Assembly (NCBI GenBank): GCA_963744905.1
Contig: CAVUUV010000006.1
Coordinates: forward strand, 124,001-188,000
Source of the DNA: DATFFO01 sp963744905
Lineage (GTDB): Bacteria > Actinomycetota > Acidimicrobiia > Spongiisociales > ZC4RG35
Direction of reading: 5' to 3'
DNA length: 64,000 bases
Position numbers and translations under genes: made by a program
Part shown: positions 1 through 8,114 of the stretch, one piece after another
Numbering within the stretch: position 1 is the stretch's first letter
Layout: each line of letters begins with the position of its first letter
Notes under the pieces: generated by a model
Told to the model about the DNA's origin: nothing
Database searches by the model: none
The model's input: the letters and a program-made list of their open reading frames with translations, nothing else

Positions 1-948
1 GTAGATTCGATCTGCCGAGGGGATGGCCAGGTCCTCCAACGCAGCCGCGGCCGGAAGGGGGATGTGGGGGGTGGTGATGCGGATGCTGGGCCCGTCCAGG
101 TCCCAGAAGGCCTCCTCGCCCACGATCGAGACGACTTCGGCTCCCCAACCACACAGCCTGGGGTTCTCCTCGACCGTGAAGAGCCGCCCCGTCTTGGAGA
201 CCGATTCGAGGATGGTGCGGGTGTCGAGAGGGACCAGGGAGCGCACGTCGATCACCTCGGCCGACACCCCGGCGATCTCCAGCTGCTCCGCGGCCTCCAG
301 GGCCCTGGGGACCATGAGCGCCAGGGCGGCGATGGTGGCGTCGGTGCCTTCTCGCACCACCCGCGCCATTCCCAGCTCGTCCACCACCTCGCCTTCGGGT
401 ACCTCGCCCCTGGTGGCCATCAGCGACTTGTGCTCGAAGAACACGACCGGGTCGGGGTCGCGCACGGAGGCGGCCAGCAAGCCGACCACGTCTGCCGGCG
501 TGGAGGGGGCGACGACTTTCAGGCCGGGGATCATCATGCACCAGTTCTCGACGCTCTGAGAGTGCTGGGCACCGAAGCGGGAGCCGCCGCCGTTGGCGGT
601 GCGCACCACGAGGGGAAAGCTGACCTGGCCGTTGGTCATGTAACGGCTCTTGGCGATCTCGTTGGCCACCATGTCGAAGCACACCGCCAGGAAGTCCGAG
701 AACATGATCTCGGCGATGGCGGGGATGCCGGTCATGGCCACACCCATGGCCGCCCCGACGATGGCCTGCTCGGATATGGGGGTGTCACGCACCCGGTCGG
801 GCCCGAACTCGTCCAGCAGGCCGACGGTGGTCTTGAACACCCCACCGGCGGCGGCGATGTCCTCGCCCAGCATGACCAGAGCGGGATCGCGCCGCATCTC
901 CTGAGCGATGCCGTAGGCGACTGCCTCCCGATAGCTCAGTTCCGCCAT
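1..948 (-). CDS. TPP-dependent dehydrogenase E1 component, beta subunit (partial, 3' end outside window)
   Basis: Encodes the beta subunit of a 2-oxoacid or acetoin dehydrogenase E1, which with the alpha subunit decarboxylates the substrate on thiamine diphosphate and passes the acyl group to a lipoyl E2. The 316 codons present begin MAELSYREAVAYGIAQEM, followed by the typical LGEDIAAAGGVFKTT and PISEQAIVGAAMG segments of the pyrimidine-binding transketolase domain, then the C-terminal domain (VPRALEAAEQL, DVRSLVPLDT, TVEEN). The start ATG is preceded by a strong GGAGGG site and overlaps the end of the alpha gene, so the two are translationally coupled. The reading frame runs off the left edge of the window, and any E2 gene would lie beyond it. 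Pyruvate, branched-chain and acetoin enzymes cannot be separated from this sequence. Confidence 0.93.
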   Translation of the reverse strand, partial: MAELSYREAVAYGIAQEMRRDPALVMLGEDIAAAGGVFKTTVGLLDEFGPDRVRDTPISEQAIVGAAMGVAMTGIPAIAEIMFSDFLAVCFDMVANEIAKSRYMTNGQVSFPLVVRTANGGGSRFGAQHSQSVENWCMMIPGLKVVAPSTPADVVGLLAASVRDPDPVVFFEHKSLMATRGEVPEGEVVDELGMARVVREGTDATIAALALMVPRALEAAEQLEIAGVSAEVIDVRSLVPLDTRTILESVSKTGRLFTVEENPRLCGWGAEVVSIVGEEAFWDLDGPSIRITTPHIPLPAAAALEDLAIPSADRIY

Positions 949-1998
949 CGCGACCCTCCATCGGCATACACCTCGGTCAACAGGGCGTCCTCTACCGGAT
1001 GGCGTCCGGCCTTGGCGAACTCGGTGGCCGCATCGACGGCTGCAGCTACCTCTCTCTCGATGACGCTGAGCCGATCCTCGGCCACCCCCAGGCTGAGAAG
1101 CCGGGCGTGGTAGACGGGTATCGGATCACGGTTGAGCCAGGCCTCGACCTCGGCCTTGGGCCGGTACTTGGCCGGATCCGCCCGGGAGTGACCCCCCGAC
1201 CGGTAGGTGAGTGCTTCGATCAACATCGGGCCTTCTCCGGCCCGGGCCCTGGCCAGGGCCTCCCGGGCGGTCAGGTAGACGGCATCGGGGTCGTTCCCAT
1301 CGATGACGACCGGCTCCAGGCCATAGGAGCCGGCCCGGCCGGCGGCCGGATGATCGACGGCGGTGATCAGGTCGATCGGCGTGTACTCCATGTAGAGGTT
1401 GTTCTCGCACACGAAGACCACCCCCAGATTCCAGATCTTGGCCATATTGAGGGCCTCGTGGAATGCCCCGATGTTGGTGGTCCCGTCGCCGAAGAAGACA
1501 CACCGCCACCTGACCCGAGCCCCGCATCTGAGCCGACCAGGCAGCGCCGTTGGCGACACACAGATGGGCACCAACGATGGCGTAGGAACCCATCATCCCC
1601 CGGGAGGCATCGGTCAGGTGCATCGACCCGCCCTTGCCCCCAAGAACACCGTTCTCCCTCCCCAGTAGCTCAGCCATGGCCGGCCCCAGCTCCATGCCCC
1701 GGGCCAGGGCATGGGCGTGTCCCCGATAGGTGGCGAAGGTGTAGTCGTCGGGCCGCAAGGCGGCACCGAATCCGGTAGCCACCGCCTCCATCCCCAACGA
1801 CAGATGCGAAGTGCCCTTGACCAGGTTCTGCATGAACAGGTCGTAGGCCCGCTTCTCGAACTGGCGCAGCTCCTGCAGCTTGCGATACATGTCCAGACGC
1901 AACCCCAGGTCGATGTCGGCCCCGACCAGCGAGTGGTCCACCTCGTCGGGCAGTCGGGGCCGGCGCAGGGCGTAGTCGTAAAGGCCGTCAGTAGGCAT
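936..1998 (-). CDS. TPP-dependent dehydrogenase E1 component, alpha subunit (one frameshift)
   Basis: Alpha subunit of the same E1 enzyme, carrying the thiamine diphosphate fold. The N-terminal part (MPTDGLYDYALRRPRLPDEV, then MYRKLQELRQFEKRAYDLF, TYRGHAHALARG and GGKGGSMHLTD) is read in one frame. The cofactor motif GDGTTNIGAFHEALN through CENN continues in another. The join is at about 1496-1502, where one extra base (coding strand GTGTGTCTTCTTC) shifts the frame just before the catalytic motif; removing it gives a normal protein of about 353 residues. As written, the gene would produce a truncated, inactive product. It overlaps the peptidase gene upstream and the beta gene downstream in one operon. 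Sequencing error and true mutation are both possible. Confidence 0.88.
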
Positions 1999-3242
1999 TG
2001 GCCACCATCAGCTCCTCGCACGGGAACAGGGTTATCACCTTGCACCCATCGGCGGTCACCACCACCTCCTCCTCGATACGAGCGGCCGAACGGCCATCGG
2101 CGGCAGGAGCATAGGTCTCCAGGGCGAACAGCATTCCCTCCTTGATCTCGATCGGATCATCCAGCGAGTTCAACCGGCTGATGATGGGCCGCTCATGCAG
2201 CCCCACCCCAACTCCGTGCCCGAACTGCAACCCGAACGCATCCATCTCGTCCTCGAACCCGAACTCCTCCGCCCGGGGCCACACCTTGGCGATCTGATCG
2301 GTCGTCGCCCCGGGCCGAACCAGGTCGATGGCAGCGTCCATCCACTCCCGGGTCTGCTTGAAAGCGTCCCGATGGGCCTGAGTGGCCCTCCCCACCACAA
2401 AGGTGCGGTAATAGCAGGTGCGGTACCCGTTGAACACGTGGATGATGTCGAAATAGGCCTGGTCCCCGGGACGGATCAACCGATCCGAGAACACATGCGG
2501 ATGGGGCTGAACAGCGCTCCCCGGCGATCGAGTTGACCGCCTCCACGAACTCCGAACCCATCTCGAACAGACGAGCATGGGCCAGGGCCACGATGTCGGA
2601 CTCGCGCACCCCCGGCTTCAACGCCTCGAAAATGTCCTGATAGACGCCGTCGACCATGGCACAAGCCTGGGTAAGGAGCATGATCTCATCGTCACTCTTG
2701 ATCTCCCGGGCCCGCATCATCGTCTGCTGGCCGTCCACCACCTGCAGTCCCTCCGCCTGGAGGGCGAGGAACACAGACGTCTCGGCCATGTCCACGCCCA
2801 GCTTCTCACCGCTCAGGCCTTCCGAGGCCAGAGCTGCCTTGATCTCGCGGGCGGCGCGGGCGTGGAGGCCCGACTCGGGACCGATCGCCCCCTGCAGACC
2901 GGTGTTGCCGCCGATCGAGTTCTCGTGGTCATACATGTGAGGTAACTGAAGCCGGTGGGCCTTGGCGGCCGAGCCGAAGTCCCAGATACGAGGCCGGCCC
3001 TCCCGGGTCACCAGGGCGAAGCGCTCCCCCTTGTTGAAGGCCCAGTAACCGATCTGGGTCGCGGTGGCATAGCGGATGTTGGACGTCTCGAACAGGAGCA
3101 CCGCCCCCAGCTCGAACTCGTCAAGCATCTGGCGCACCCGCCCCAGGCGGTAGCCGCGCAAACGCTCGAAATCGATCCGGTTCTCCCAATCGACTCCCAT
3201 CACTCCCGGCGAGGCAGTGGTTGCTACGGGAAACTCATCCAT
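1988..3242 (-). CDS. M24-family (aminopeptidase P/creatinase fold) protein, one frameshift
   Basis: A pita-bread-fold protein of about 417 residues: a creatinase N-terminal domain (NIRYATATQIGYW, RPRIWDF), then an M24 catalytic-type domain with FGHGVGVGLHERP (metal-binding His) and ALETYAP and RIEEEVVV (metal-binding Glu residues). The start is the ATG at 3242, preceded by AAAGGAG. An extra base near 2513 shifts the frame after SIAGERCS, and the rest (PHPHVFSDRLIRPGDQAYF onward) is in the next frame. The region that normally carries two Asp ligands reads YFDIIHVFNGYRTCYYRTF, so only the first Asp is evident. The overall pattern resembles the DddP/Xaa-Pro peptidase group, but with this altered metal site neither activity can be assumed. 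It sits between the bicupin and E1 genes, overlapping both. Confidence 0.8.
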
Positions 3243-4167
3243 CCTGTGCTCCTTTACGGTTGGGACCGGATCCCGGTTCATCCTCCAGAGCGGCGGTGAG
3301 ATAGGCCCAGTCGCGTTCGAATCGGTAGGAATGACGCGGTGGTGGCTGGGGGGCCTGGGTCTCGAGCCAGCGCACATGCCCCTCCCCCACGTTGCGGAAC
3401 TCGTGGACACAACCCACCCCGGCCCAGGCCACGTCGCCCGGGCCGAGACGGTAGGCCTGGCCGTCGAAGCGGGCCTCGACCTGGCCGTCGAGGATCATGT
3501 AGGCCTCCTCCAGGGGGTGGTCATGAGGTCCGGCGAAGCCGGCCGGCTCGTACTGAACCATGAACATGGTCGAGAGGTCGGCGCCCAGGTCGGAGTCGAT
3601 CATCATCTTCACGCTGATCCCGCTGTAGACCAGGAGGGCGGTGCGCATGCTGGCGCTGAGGGCGAGCTTGTCCTGGGTCTGGAGGGCCGGGTCCATGTTG
3701 TCGGGCTCGATGTGGCCGAAGCTCCGGTTTCGGGGGTCGCGCACGTCGATCTCGACCGGTTCGCCCACGATGAGGGGCCGGGGGAAGTAGGTGTCGAAAT
3801 CGCTCCGCCGTCTCGGAACCGGGGCCCGCATCTCGGCCAGGGAGGCGGGAGCACCGCTCAGGTTGCGGATGGCGTGGGTAACCCCCACCGGGATGAGGCC
3901 GTAATCCCCCTGGCGAACCAGGAAGCTTCCCTCGGGCGTGTCCACGGTGACGGTTCCCTCCAGCACGAAGAAGGTCTCTTCGAACGAGTGGAGATGGGCT
4001 TCGACCCGAGCCTCGTCGGAGAACCGGGCCACTCCGAACCCCATCTGGATGGCTCCACCCTCCTCGGATACGATCGAGTCGACCGTGTAGCCCGAGCTGT
4101 GCTCACGGAACACTGGAGGAACCTCATAGACCTGATCCTCGGTCCGCTTGACGATGTGATGGGCCAT
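3235..4167 (-). CDS. Bicupin protein (gentisate-dioxygenase-like or storage-type double cupin)
   Basis: A 310-residue protein with two cupin domains. The first has EAHLHSFEETFFVLEGTVTV at about 57-76 and a second motif around GDYGLIPVGVTHAIRN. The second has GPHDHPLEEAYMILDGQVEA at about 216-235 and GDVAWAGVGCVHEFRN. Both motifs keep His and Glu residues able to bind a metal. The start codon forms a TGATG overlap with the upstream dehydrogenase gene, and the stop overlaps the M24 gene, so all are co-translated. Double cupins of this kind include ring-cleaving dioxygenases and isomerases; the substrate cannot be read from sequence. The operon context (E1, dehydrogenase) suggests a catabolic enzyme rather than a sensor. 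Confidence 0.85.
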   Translation of the reverse strand: MAHHIVKRTEDQVYEVPPVFREHSSGYTVDSIVSEEGGAIQMGFGVARFSDEARVEAHLHSFEETFFVLEGTVTVDTPEGSFLVRQGDYGLIPVGVTHAIRNLSGAPASLAEMRAPVPRRRSDFDTYFPRPLIVGEPVEIDVRDPRNRSFGHIEPDNMDPALQTQDKLALSASMRTALLVYSGISVKMMIDSDLGADLSTMFMVQYEPAGFAGPHDHPLEEAYMILDGQVEARFDGQAYRLGPGDVAWAGVGCVHEFRNVGEGHVRWLETQAPQPPPRHSYRFERDWAYLTAALEDEPGSGPNRKGAQDG

Positions 4168-5054
4168 CAGTCTTCTTCCTCTCTCAGGAACACGGCCACC
4201 GCGCTGAGATCGGCATCGCCCAACCCGGCAGAAATGGCGCGATGGACGATGTCGAGCTCCGTCTCGGCCTGTCTCATCGATACACCGACCCGGCGGGCGA
4301 GTCCGGTGATCAGTTCCAGATCCTTGGCTACCAGTTCCAGGCTGAATGCCACCGGCGCATCGTCGGGGTGTTCGTATGCCTCACGCTTGTAATGCACGAA
4401 CGGCGCTCCCGCCGCCCCGCTGGCGAAGACCTCGTAGGCAGTCTTGCGCTCGACGCCGGCCTTCTCGGCCAGGACCAGCGACTCGGACAGGGCGACATTG
4501 AGGCCATGCACCAGGGCGTTGACGGCCAGCTTGGCCGCCGTCCCCGAACCCCGGCCGCCCACATGGATGATCCGCGATGAGAGTGGCTCCAGGACGGGAC
4601 GGACACGCTCCACCAGGTCCGGATCGCCTCCGGCCATGATGGTCAGGCTGCCCGCCTCCACGGTCGACACGCTCCCCGATACCGGACAATCCAGGAATCC
4701 TGCCCCGGCCTCATCCACAGCTCGGCCCACCTTCTTGACCGTTCCGGGATCGACGGTGCTCGTGTCGACCACTACCGACCCGGGCCGGACACCCTCCACC
4801 AGACCCCCGGAGCCGAGATAGACCTCCTCCAGGGCGCGGTCGTCGGCCAGGCTCGAGATTATGACGTCGGCCGTGGATGCCGCCCCGGCGGCGTCGGCCG
4901 CCACATCGCATCCCAGTTCTTCGGCCACCTTTTCGGCCTTGGCCCCGTCCCGGTTCCACAGGACGAGCTCGAGCCCGGCCCGGCTCAGCGTGCGGGCCAT
5001 GGCGCCCCCCATCCGGCCGATGCCGACCAATGCCACTGTCGGAGATGAGACCAT
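4167..5054 (-). CDS. NAD(P)-dependent beta-hydroxyacid dehydrogenase (3-hydroxyisobutyrate / tartronate-semialdehyde reductase family)
   Basis: A 295-residue oxidoreductase that interconverts a beta-hydroxyacid and its semialdehyde. The N-terminal Rossmann motif is VALVGIGRMGGAMA, followed by NRDGAKAEKV. The family substrate-binding signature DCPVSGSVSTVEAGSLTIMAGG lies at about 122-143. The catalytic Lys is expected in GSGTAAKLAVNALVHGLN, about 170-187. It is the first gene of a minus-strand run of five genes joined by overlapping starts and stops. The upstream 183 bp are shared with the divergent SDR gene and should contain both promoters. Family assignment is firm; the precise substrate is unknown. 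Confidence 0.93.
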   Translation of the reverse strand: MVSSPTVALVGIGRMGGAMARTLSRAGLELVLWNRDGAKAEKVAEELGCDVAADAAGAASTADVIISSLADDRALEEVYLGSGGLVEGVRPGSVVVDTSTVDPGTVKKVGRAVDEAGAGFLDCPVSGSVSTVEAGSLTIMAGGDPDLVERVRPVLEPLSSRIIHVGGRGSGTAAKLAVNALVHGLNVALSESLVLAEKAGVERKTAYEVFASGAAGAPFVHYKREAYEHPDDAPVAFSLELVAKDLELITGLARRVGVSMRQAETELDIVHRAISAGLGDADLSAVAVFLREEED

Positions 5055-5237
5055 TTGCGCTCAGTGACACTACACAAGTCTGTTCACGCGTAACGGCCAG
5101 AGCGGGGATTTTTCACCGTGATCGACAAATAGGTGCTCAACTGGACTACACGCGACCAGCAACGGTGAGTAACCTGACTCCCGGTTCCCGCGCCGAGGGC
5201 GTGGGGACGGCGAGACAGGCGAAGGGAGCGATCGGTA
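5055..5237. promoter_or_regulatory. Divergent promoter region between the catabolic operon and the SDR gene
   Basis: This 183-bp spacer separates the minus-strand operon start (5054) from the plus-strand SDR start (5238). It must hold at least one promoter in each direction. It is less GC-rich than its surroundings around 5060-5170. I see no convincing -35/-10 pair or perfect palindrome. The SDR ribosome site is GGCGAAGGGAGCGATC. The XRE-cupin regulator encoded at 5955 is the obvious candidate to bind here; that is inference from position only. Confidence 0.5.
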
Positions 5238-5930
5238 ATGGCAGAGGAATCGGTGGTGATCGTCGGAGGCACCGGAGGGATCGGACGCGAGATCGCCCGC
5301 CACTACGCCGGGCAGGGAAAGCCGGTGATCATCACCGGACGCGACCCGGACAAGGCCCACGAGATCGCCTCGGAAATCGGTGAGGGAGTGAAGGGAATCG
5401 CCTTCGACCTGGCCGACCCACCCTCCATTGCCCCCGCACTCGGTGACATCGGTCCGGTTTCCCGGCTGGTTCTGACCGCTATCGCCCGGGACAGCAACCC
5501 CGTCAAGAGCTACGACTACTCGACTGCCACCTACCTCACCACGATGAAGCTGGTCGGGTACACCGAGACCATCCACGTTCTGCTTCCCAAGCTGACCGAG
5601 AGGGCTTCGGTCGTCCTCTACGGAGGCCTGGCCAAAGAACGCCCTTACCCCGGCGGCACCACGGTTGCCACCGTCAACGGGGGGATCACCAGCCTGATCC
5701 GCCCCCTGGCCATAGAGCTGGCACCGATCAGGTTCAATGCCATCCACCCCGGCATCGTGGGCGACAGTCCCTTCTGGAAGGAAAAGCCCCTCGACGTGTA
5801 CATAGAGCGCACTCCCACCGGCCGCCTGGCGACCATGGCCGATGTCGTCGACGCTACGGTGTTTCTCCTGGAGAACGAGTCGGTCAACGGCGTCAACCTG
5901 TACGTCGACAGTGGCTGGATGGTGATGTGA
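5238..5930 (+). CDS. Short-chain dehydrogenase/reductase-fold protein lacking the usual catalytic Tyr
   Basis: A 230-residue SDR with a clear NAD(P)-binding motif, VVIVGGTGGIGREIA, at 6-20 and the C-terminal SDR pattern PIRFNAIHPGIVGDSP and FLLENESVNGVNLYVDSG. Where a classical SDR has Ser-x12-Tyr-x3-Lys, this protein has YGGLAKERPYPGGTTVATVNGG, with no Tyr-x3-Lys after the Ser strand. It may therefore be a divergent or non-catalytic SDR, or may use another residue. It starts the plus-strand unit with the XRE-cupin regulator 24 bp downstream, opposite the catabolic operon, and probably acts in the same pathway. Confidence 0.85.
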   Translation: MAEESVVIVGGTGGIGREIARHYAGQGKPVIITGRDPDKAHEIASEIGEGVKGIAFDLADPPSIAPALGDIGPVSRLVLTAIARDSNPVKSYDYSTATYLTTMKLVGYTETIHVLLPKLTERASVVLYGGLAKERPYPGGTTVATVNGGITSLIRPLAIELAPIRFNAIHPGIVGDSPFWKEKPLDVYIERTPTGRLATMADVVDATVFLLENESVNGVNLYVDSGWMVM

Positions 5931-5954
5931 ATCCCTTCTCCAATTGGGGCCGAG

Positions 5955-6599
5955 GTGGATGAGACCCACAGTCCCGGCAACCTCCAGGACGCCCTAGACG
6001 GAATCGGCGGCCGTCTCCGCGAAGAGCGGATCAAGGCCGGCATCAGCCAGCGTGAGCTGGCCCGGCGACTGGGACTGTCCGCCAGCCTCATATCCCAGCT
6101 GGAGAGTGGAGTGTCGAAGCCGTCGGTCGGAACCCTGTACGCCATCGTCACCGAGCTGGACCTGTCGCTGGATCGCATCATCCACGGCGAGGAGAACCCC
6201 CATGAGCGCAACGACTTCCCTACCGACGGCCGCAGCCGCAGCCCGCTCGTGCATCCGGGGCAGCGGTCCGCCATCGACCTCGACTCCGGCGTCCGATGGG
6301 AACAACTCACTGCTGGAACCGAGGACGGGGTGGACTTCCTCGAGGCAATCTATGAGGTAGGCGGCGCCTCCACACCCGACCGGTCGCTGATGCGCCATCA
6401 CGGTCGCGAGTACGGCTACGTGGTCTCCGGTCGGCTCGGTGTGCAGATCGGGTTCGAGCAGCACGAGCTGGAGCCGGGTGACTCCATCGCCTTCGATTCC
6501 ACCCTCCCCCATCGTCTCTACAACATCGGGGACGTGCCGGTCCACGCCATCTGGTTCGTGGTCGGCCGGGAGGCCACCGACCACACCGAGATCGACTAG
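5955..6599 (+). CDS. XRE-family transcriptional regulator with C-terminal cupin domain
   Basis: A 214-residue regulator. An N-terminal lambda-repressor-type helix-turn-helix (LREERIKAGISQRELARRLG, then SASLISQLESGVSKPSVGTL) occupies about 20-75, and a cupin effector domain (HHGREYGYVVSGRLGVQIG, ELEPGDSIAFDSTLPHRLYN) about 135-205. This architecture is common in regulators that sense a small acid or amine and control adjacent catabolic genes. Translation starts at GTG 5955. It follows the SDR gene by 24 bp and lies next to the divergent operon, so it probably regulates both. Its TAG stop shares bases with the stop of the convergent gene (CTAG, 6596-6599). Confidence 0.92.
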   Translation: MDETHSPGNLQDALDGIGGRLREERIKAGISQRELARRLGLSASLISQLESGVSKPSVGTLYAIVTELDLSLDRIIHGEENPHERNDFPTDGRSRSPLVHPGQRSAIDLDSGVRWEQLTAGTEDGVDFLEAIYEVGGASTPDRSLMRHHGREYGYVVSGRLGVQIGFEQHELEPGDSIAFDSTLPHRLYNIGDVPVHAIWFVVGREATDHTEID

Positions 6600-7006
6600 C
6601 GCGACTTCCAGGACGCGATCTGGCGCTGCACGTCGGCGGCGTCGAACCAGGCGTTCTCGTAGCTGATCAACCCGTCCCGGAGCTCGAATACGTGCAGGAT
6701 GCGCACCCTGACCGGGGCCCCGCCCCCGTTGACACCTGCCCAGTCGCCTTCGACGTGGCCGGTCAGGATCGACTCGTCGACGACGAACCGGCCACCCTCA
6801 CCTGCGAATCGCTTGACGGTGTCCAGGCGCACGTCGGGGATGGCATCGATGATTCCCGAGTAGACCTCGGCCACCTCCGTCTTTCCCCGGAAGGGGGAGT
6901 CGGGATGGGTGACGTCGTCCCAGACGATGTCGTCGGTGTAAGTGGCCAGCGTTCCTTCCACGTCGTGAGCGTTCTCGGCGGCGAAATGTCGATCGATGAT
7001 GTCCAC
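6596..7006 (-). CDS. SnoaL-like / NTF2-fold polyketide-cyclase-type protein
   Basis: A small protein of about 136 residues with the SnoaL/NTF2 pattern: ENAHDVEGTLATYTDDIVW, DSPFRGKTEVAEVY, and a C-terminal strand region ILHVFELRDGLISYENAWFD. Members are small isomerases, cyclases or binding proteins, and function cannot be given from sequence. Two GTG starts are possible. The one at 7006 has GAAAGG at good spacing; the one at 7012 sits directly against it. The gene lies 30 bp downstream of the alcohol dehydrogenase gene on the same strand and is probably co-transcribed with it. It is convergent with the XRE-cupin gene. Confidence 0.8.
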   Translation of the reverse strand: MDIIDRHFAAENAHDVEGTLATYTDDIVWDDVTHPDSPFRGKTEVAEVYSGIIDAIPDVRLDTVKRFAGEGGRFVVDESILTGHVEGDWAGVNGGGAPVRVRILHVFELRDGLISYENAWFDAADVQRQIASWKSR

Positions 7007-7036
7007 GCGCACCCTTTCGACTGGAGCGCCGCCAGG

Positions 7037-8092
7037 TTAGATCGACGGAGTGGAGAACGGCTGTGCGGGCGCTCCGGGGTGAATCACGGTCCTGATGTCG
7101 CCACCGAAAGACTCCAGGTCGTCCAGGGCACGGTTCACCGCCCCGGCGTCGAGCGGCACTGTGCGACTGACGATGCCACTGAGATCCAGCCCCCCCGCCT
7201 GAGCGATCTCCATCAACTCGACGAGTTCGGCATAGAGGTGGTCCATCACCCCGATCAGCTCGGTCTCTCGCCGCATCAGATCGTCGTACATCGCTACCTC
7301 GGTCGCCGAGCCGGTCAGTCCCACAATGGCCGCCCGGCCCCGGGGCCGGAGGGATTGAAGGGCCTGGGTCGTGGTGAGAGGGAGACCGATCAGCTCCAGG
7401 GCGACATCAGCACCTCCCAGAGCTTGGATCGCCGCCACCGGGTCCTTCTCCGACGCATCGACGGCATCGAATCCCATCCGGCGGGCCCGCTCGACCTTCC
7501 CCTGGTCGATGTCGACCCCGACCACATCGGAGGCGCCCAACCAACGGGCCAGCTGCAGGGCCGAGAACCCCAGGCCGCCCAGCCCATAGACCGCCACCCT
7601 CTCCCCCGACCGGAGCCGCGCTCTGTGTAACGCATGCAGGCTCGTGGCCGACGAGCACATCATGATCGCGGCGGAATCGAAATCGACCGATTGGGGCAGG
7701 GAGACGAGGTTGGAGGCCGGCACCACTACGTACTCGGCGAAGCCACCGTCCCGGTGGTTGCCGATCATGGCCCCCTCGACACAGAACTGCTCCCCGCCCT
7801 CCAGGCAGGGCGGGCATTCGCCGCAGCTGGTCTGATAGTGGACGCCGACACGATCGCCAGGGCTGCAACCCGTCGTCTTAGGGCCCAGGGCGGCCACGGT
7901 CCCCGATATCTCATGGCCCAGAACCCGGGGTAGCGGTGGAAGACGGGGATCGCCGGCCCGGTAGTGGACGTCTGAGCGACAGATCCCCGCCGCATGTACC
8001 CGCACCAGCGCCTCTCCCGGTCCCGGCTCGGGATCCGCCAGCTCCACCAAGCGCAGGGGCCCACCCGCTCTATCGAGATGCAAAGCCTTCAC
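7037..8092 (-). CDS. Zinc-dependent medium-chain alcohol dehydrogenase
   Basis: A 351-residue MDR-family dehydrogenase. Catalytic zinc ligands lie in GICRSDVHYRAG and LGHEISG. The structural zinc lobe has the four-Cys set CGECPPCLEGGEQFC at about 91-105. The Rossmann motif VYGLGGLGFSALQLA is at about 169-183, followed by VVGVDIDQGK. It probably oxidises a secondary alcohol or polyol with NAD(P). It is encoded just downstream of the DHA2-type exporter (22 bp gap) and upstream of the SnoaL-like gene, forming a minus-strand unit. The exact substrate is not predictable. Confidence 0.92.
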   Translation of the reverse strand: MKALHLDRAGGPLRLVELADPEPGPGEALVRVHAAGICRSDVHYRAGDPRLPPLPRVLGHEISGTVAALGPKTTGCSPGDRVGVHYQTSCGECPPCLEGGEQFCVEGAMIGNHRDGGFAEYVVVPASNLVSLPQSVDFDSAAIMMCSSATSLHALHRARLRSGERVAVYGLGGLGFSALQLARWLGASDVVGVDIDQGKVERARRMGFDAVDASEKDPVAAIQALGGADVALELIGLPLTTTQALQSLRPRGRAAIVGLTGSATEVAMYDDLMRRETELIGVMDHLYAELVELMEIAQAGGLDLSGIVSRTVPLDAGAVNRALDDLESFGGDIRTVIHPGAPAQPFSTPSI

Positions 8093-8114
8093 GGTCGCAC
8101 CCTACCGAGCAGCC

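Noticed and set aside
1988..3242. Calling the M24 gene a DMSP lyase DddP
   Set aside because: Overall resemblance exists, but a metal-ligand Asp is missing, and cupin plus E1 context does not prove DMSP use.
3217..4392. 391-codon plus-strand frame opposite the bicupin
   Set aside because: It is antisense to an operon gene with two clear cupin motifs and correct overlaps with its neighbours.
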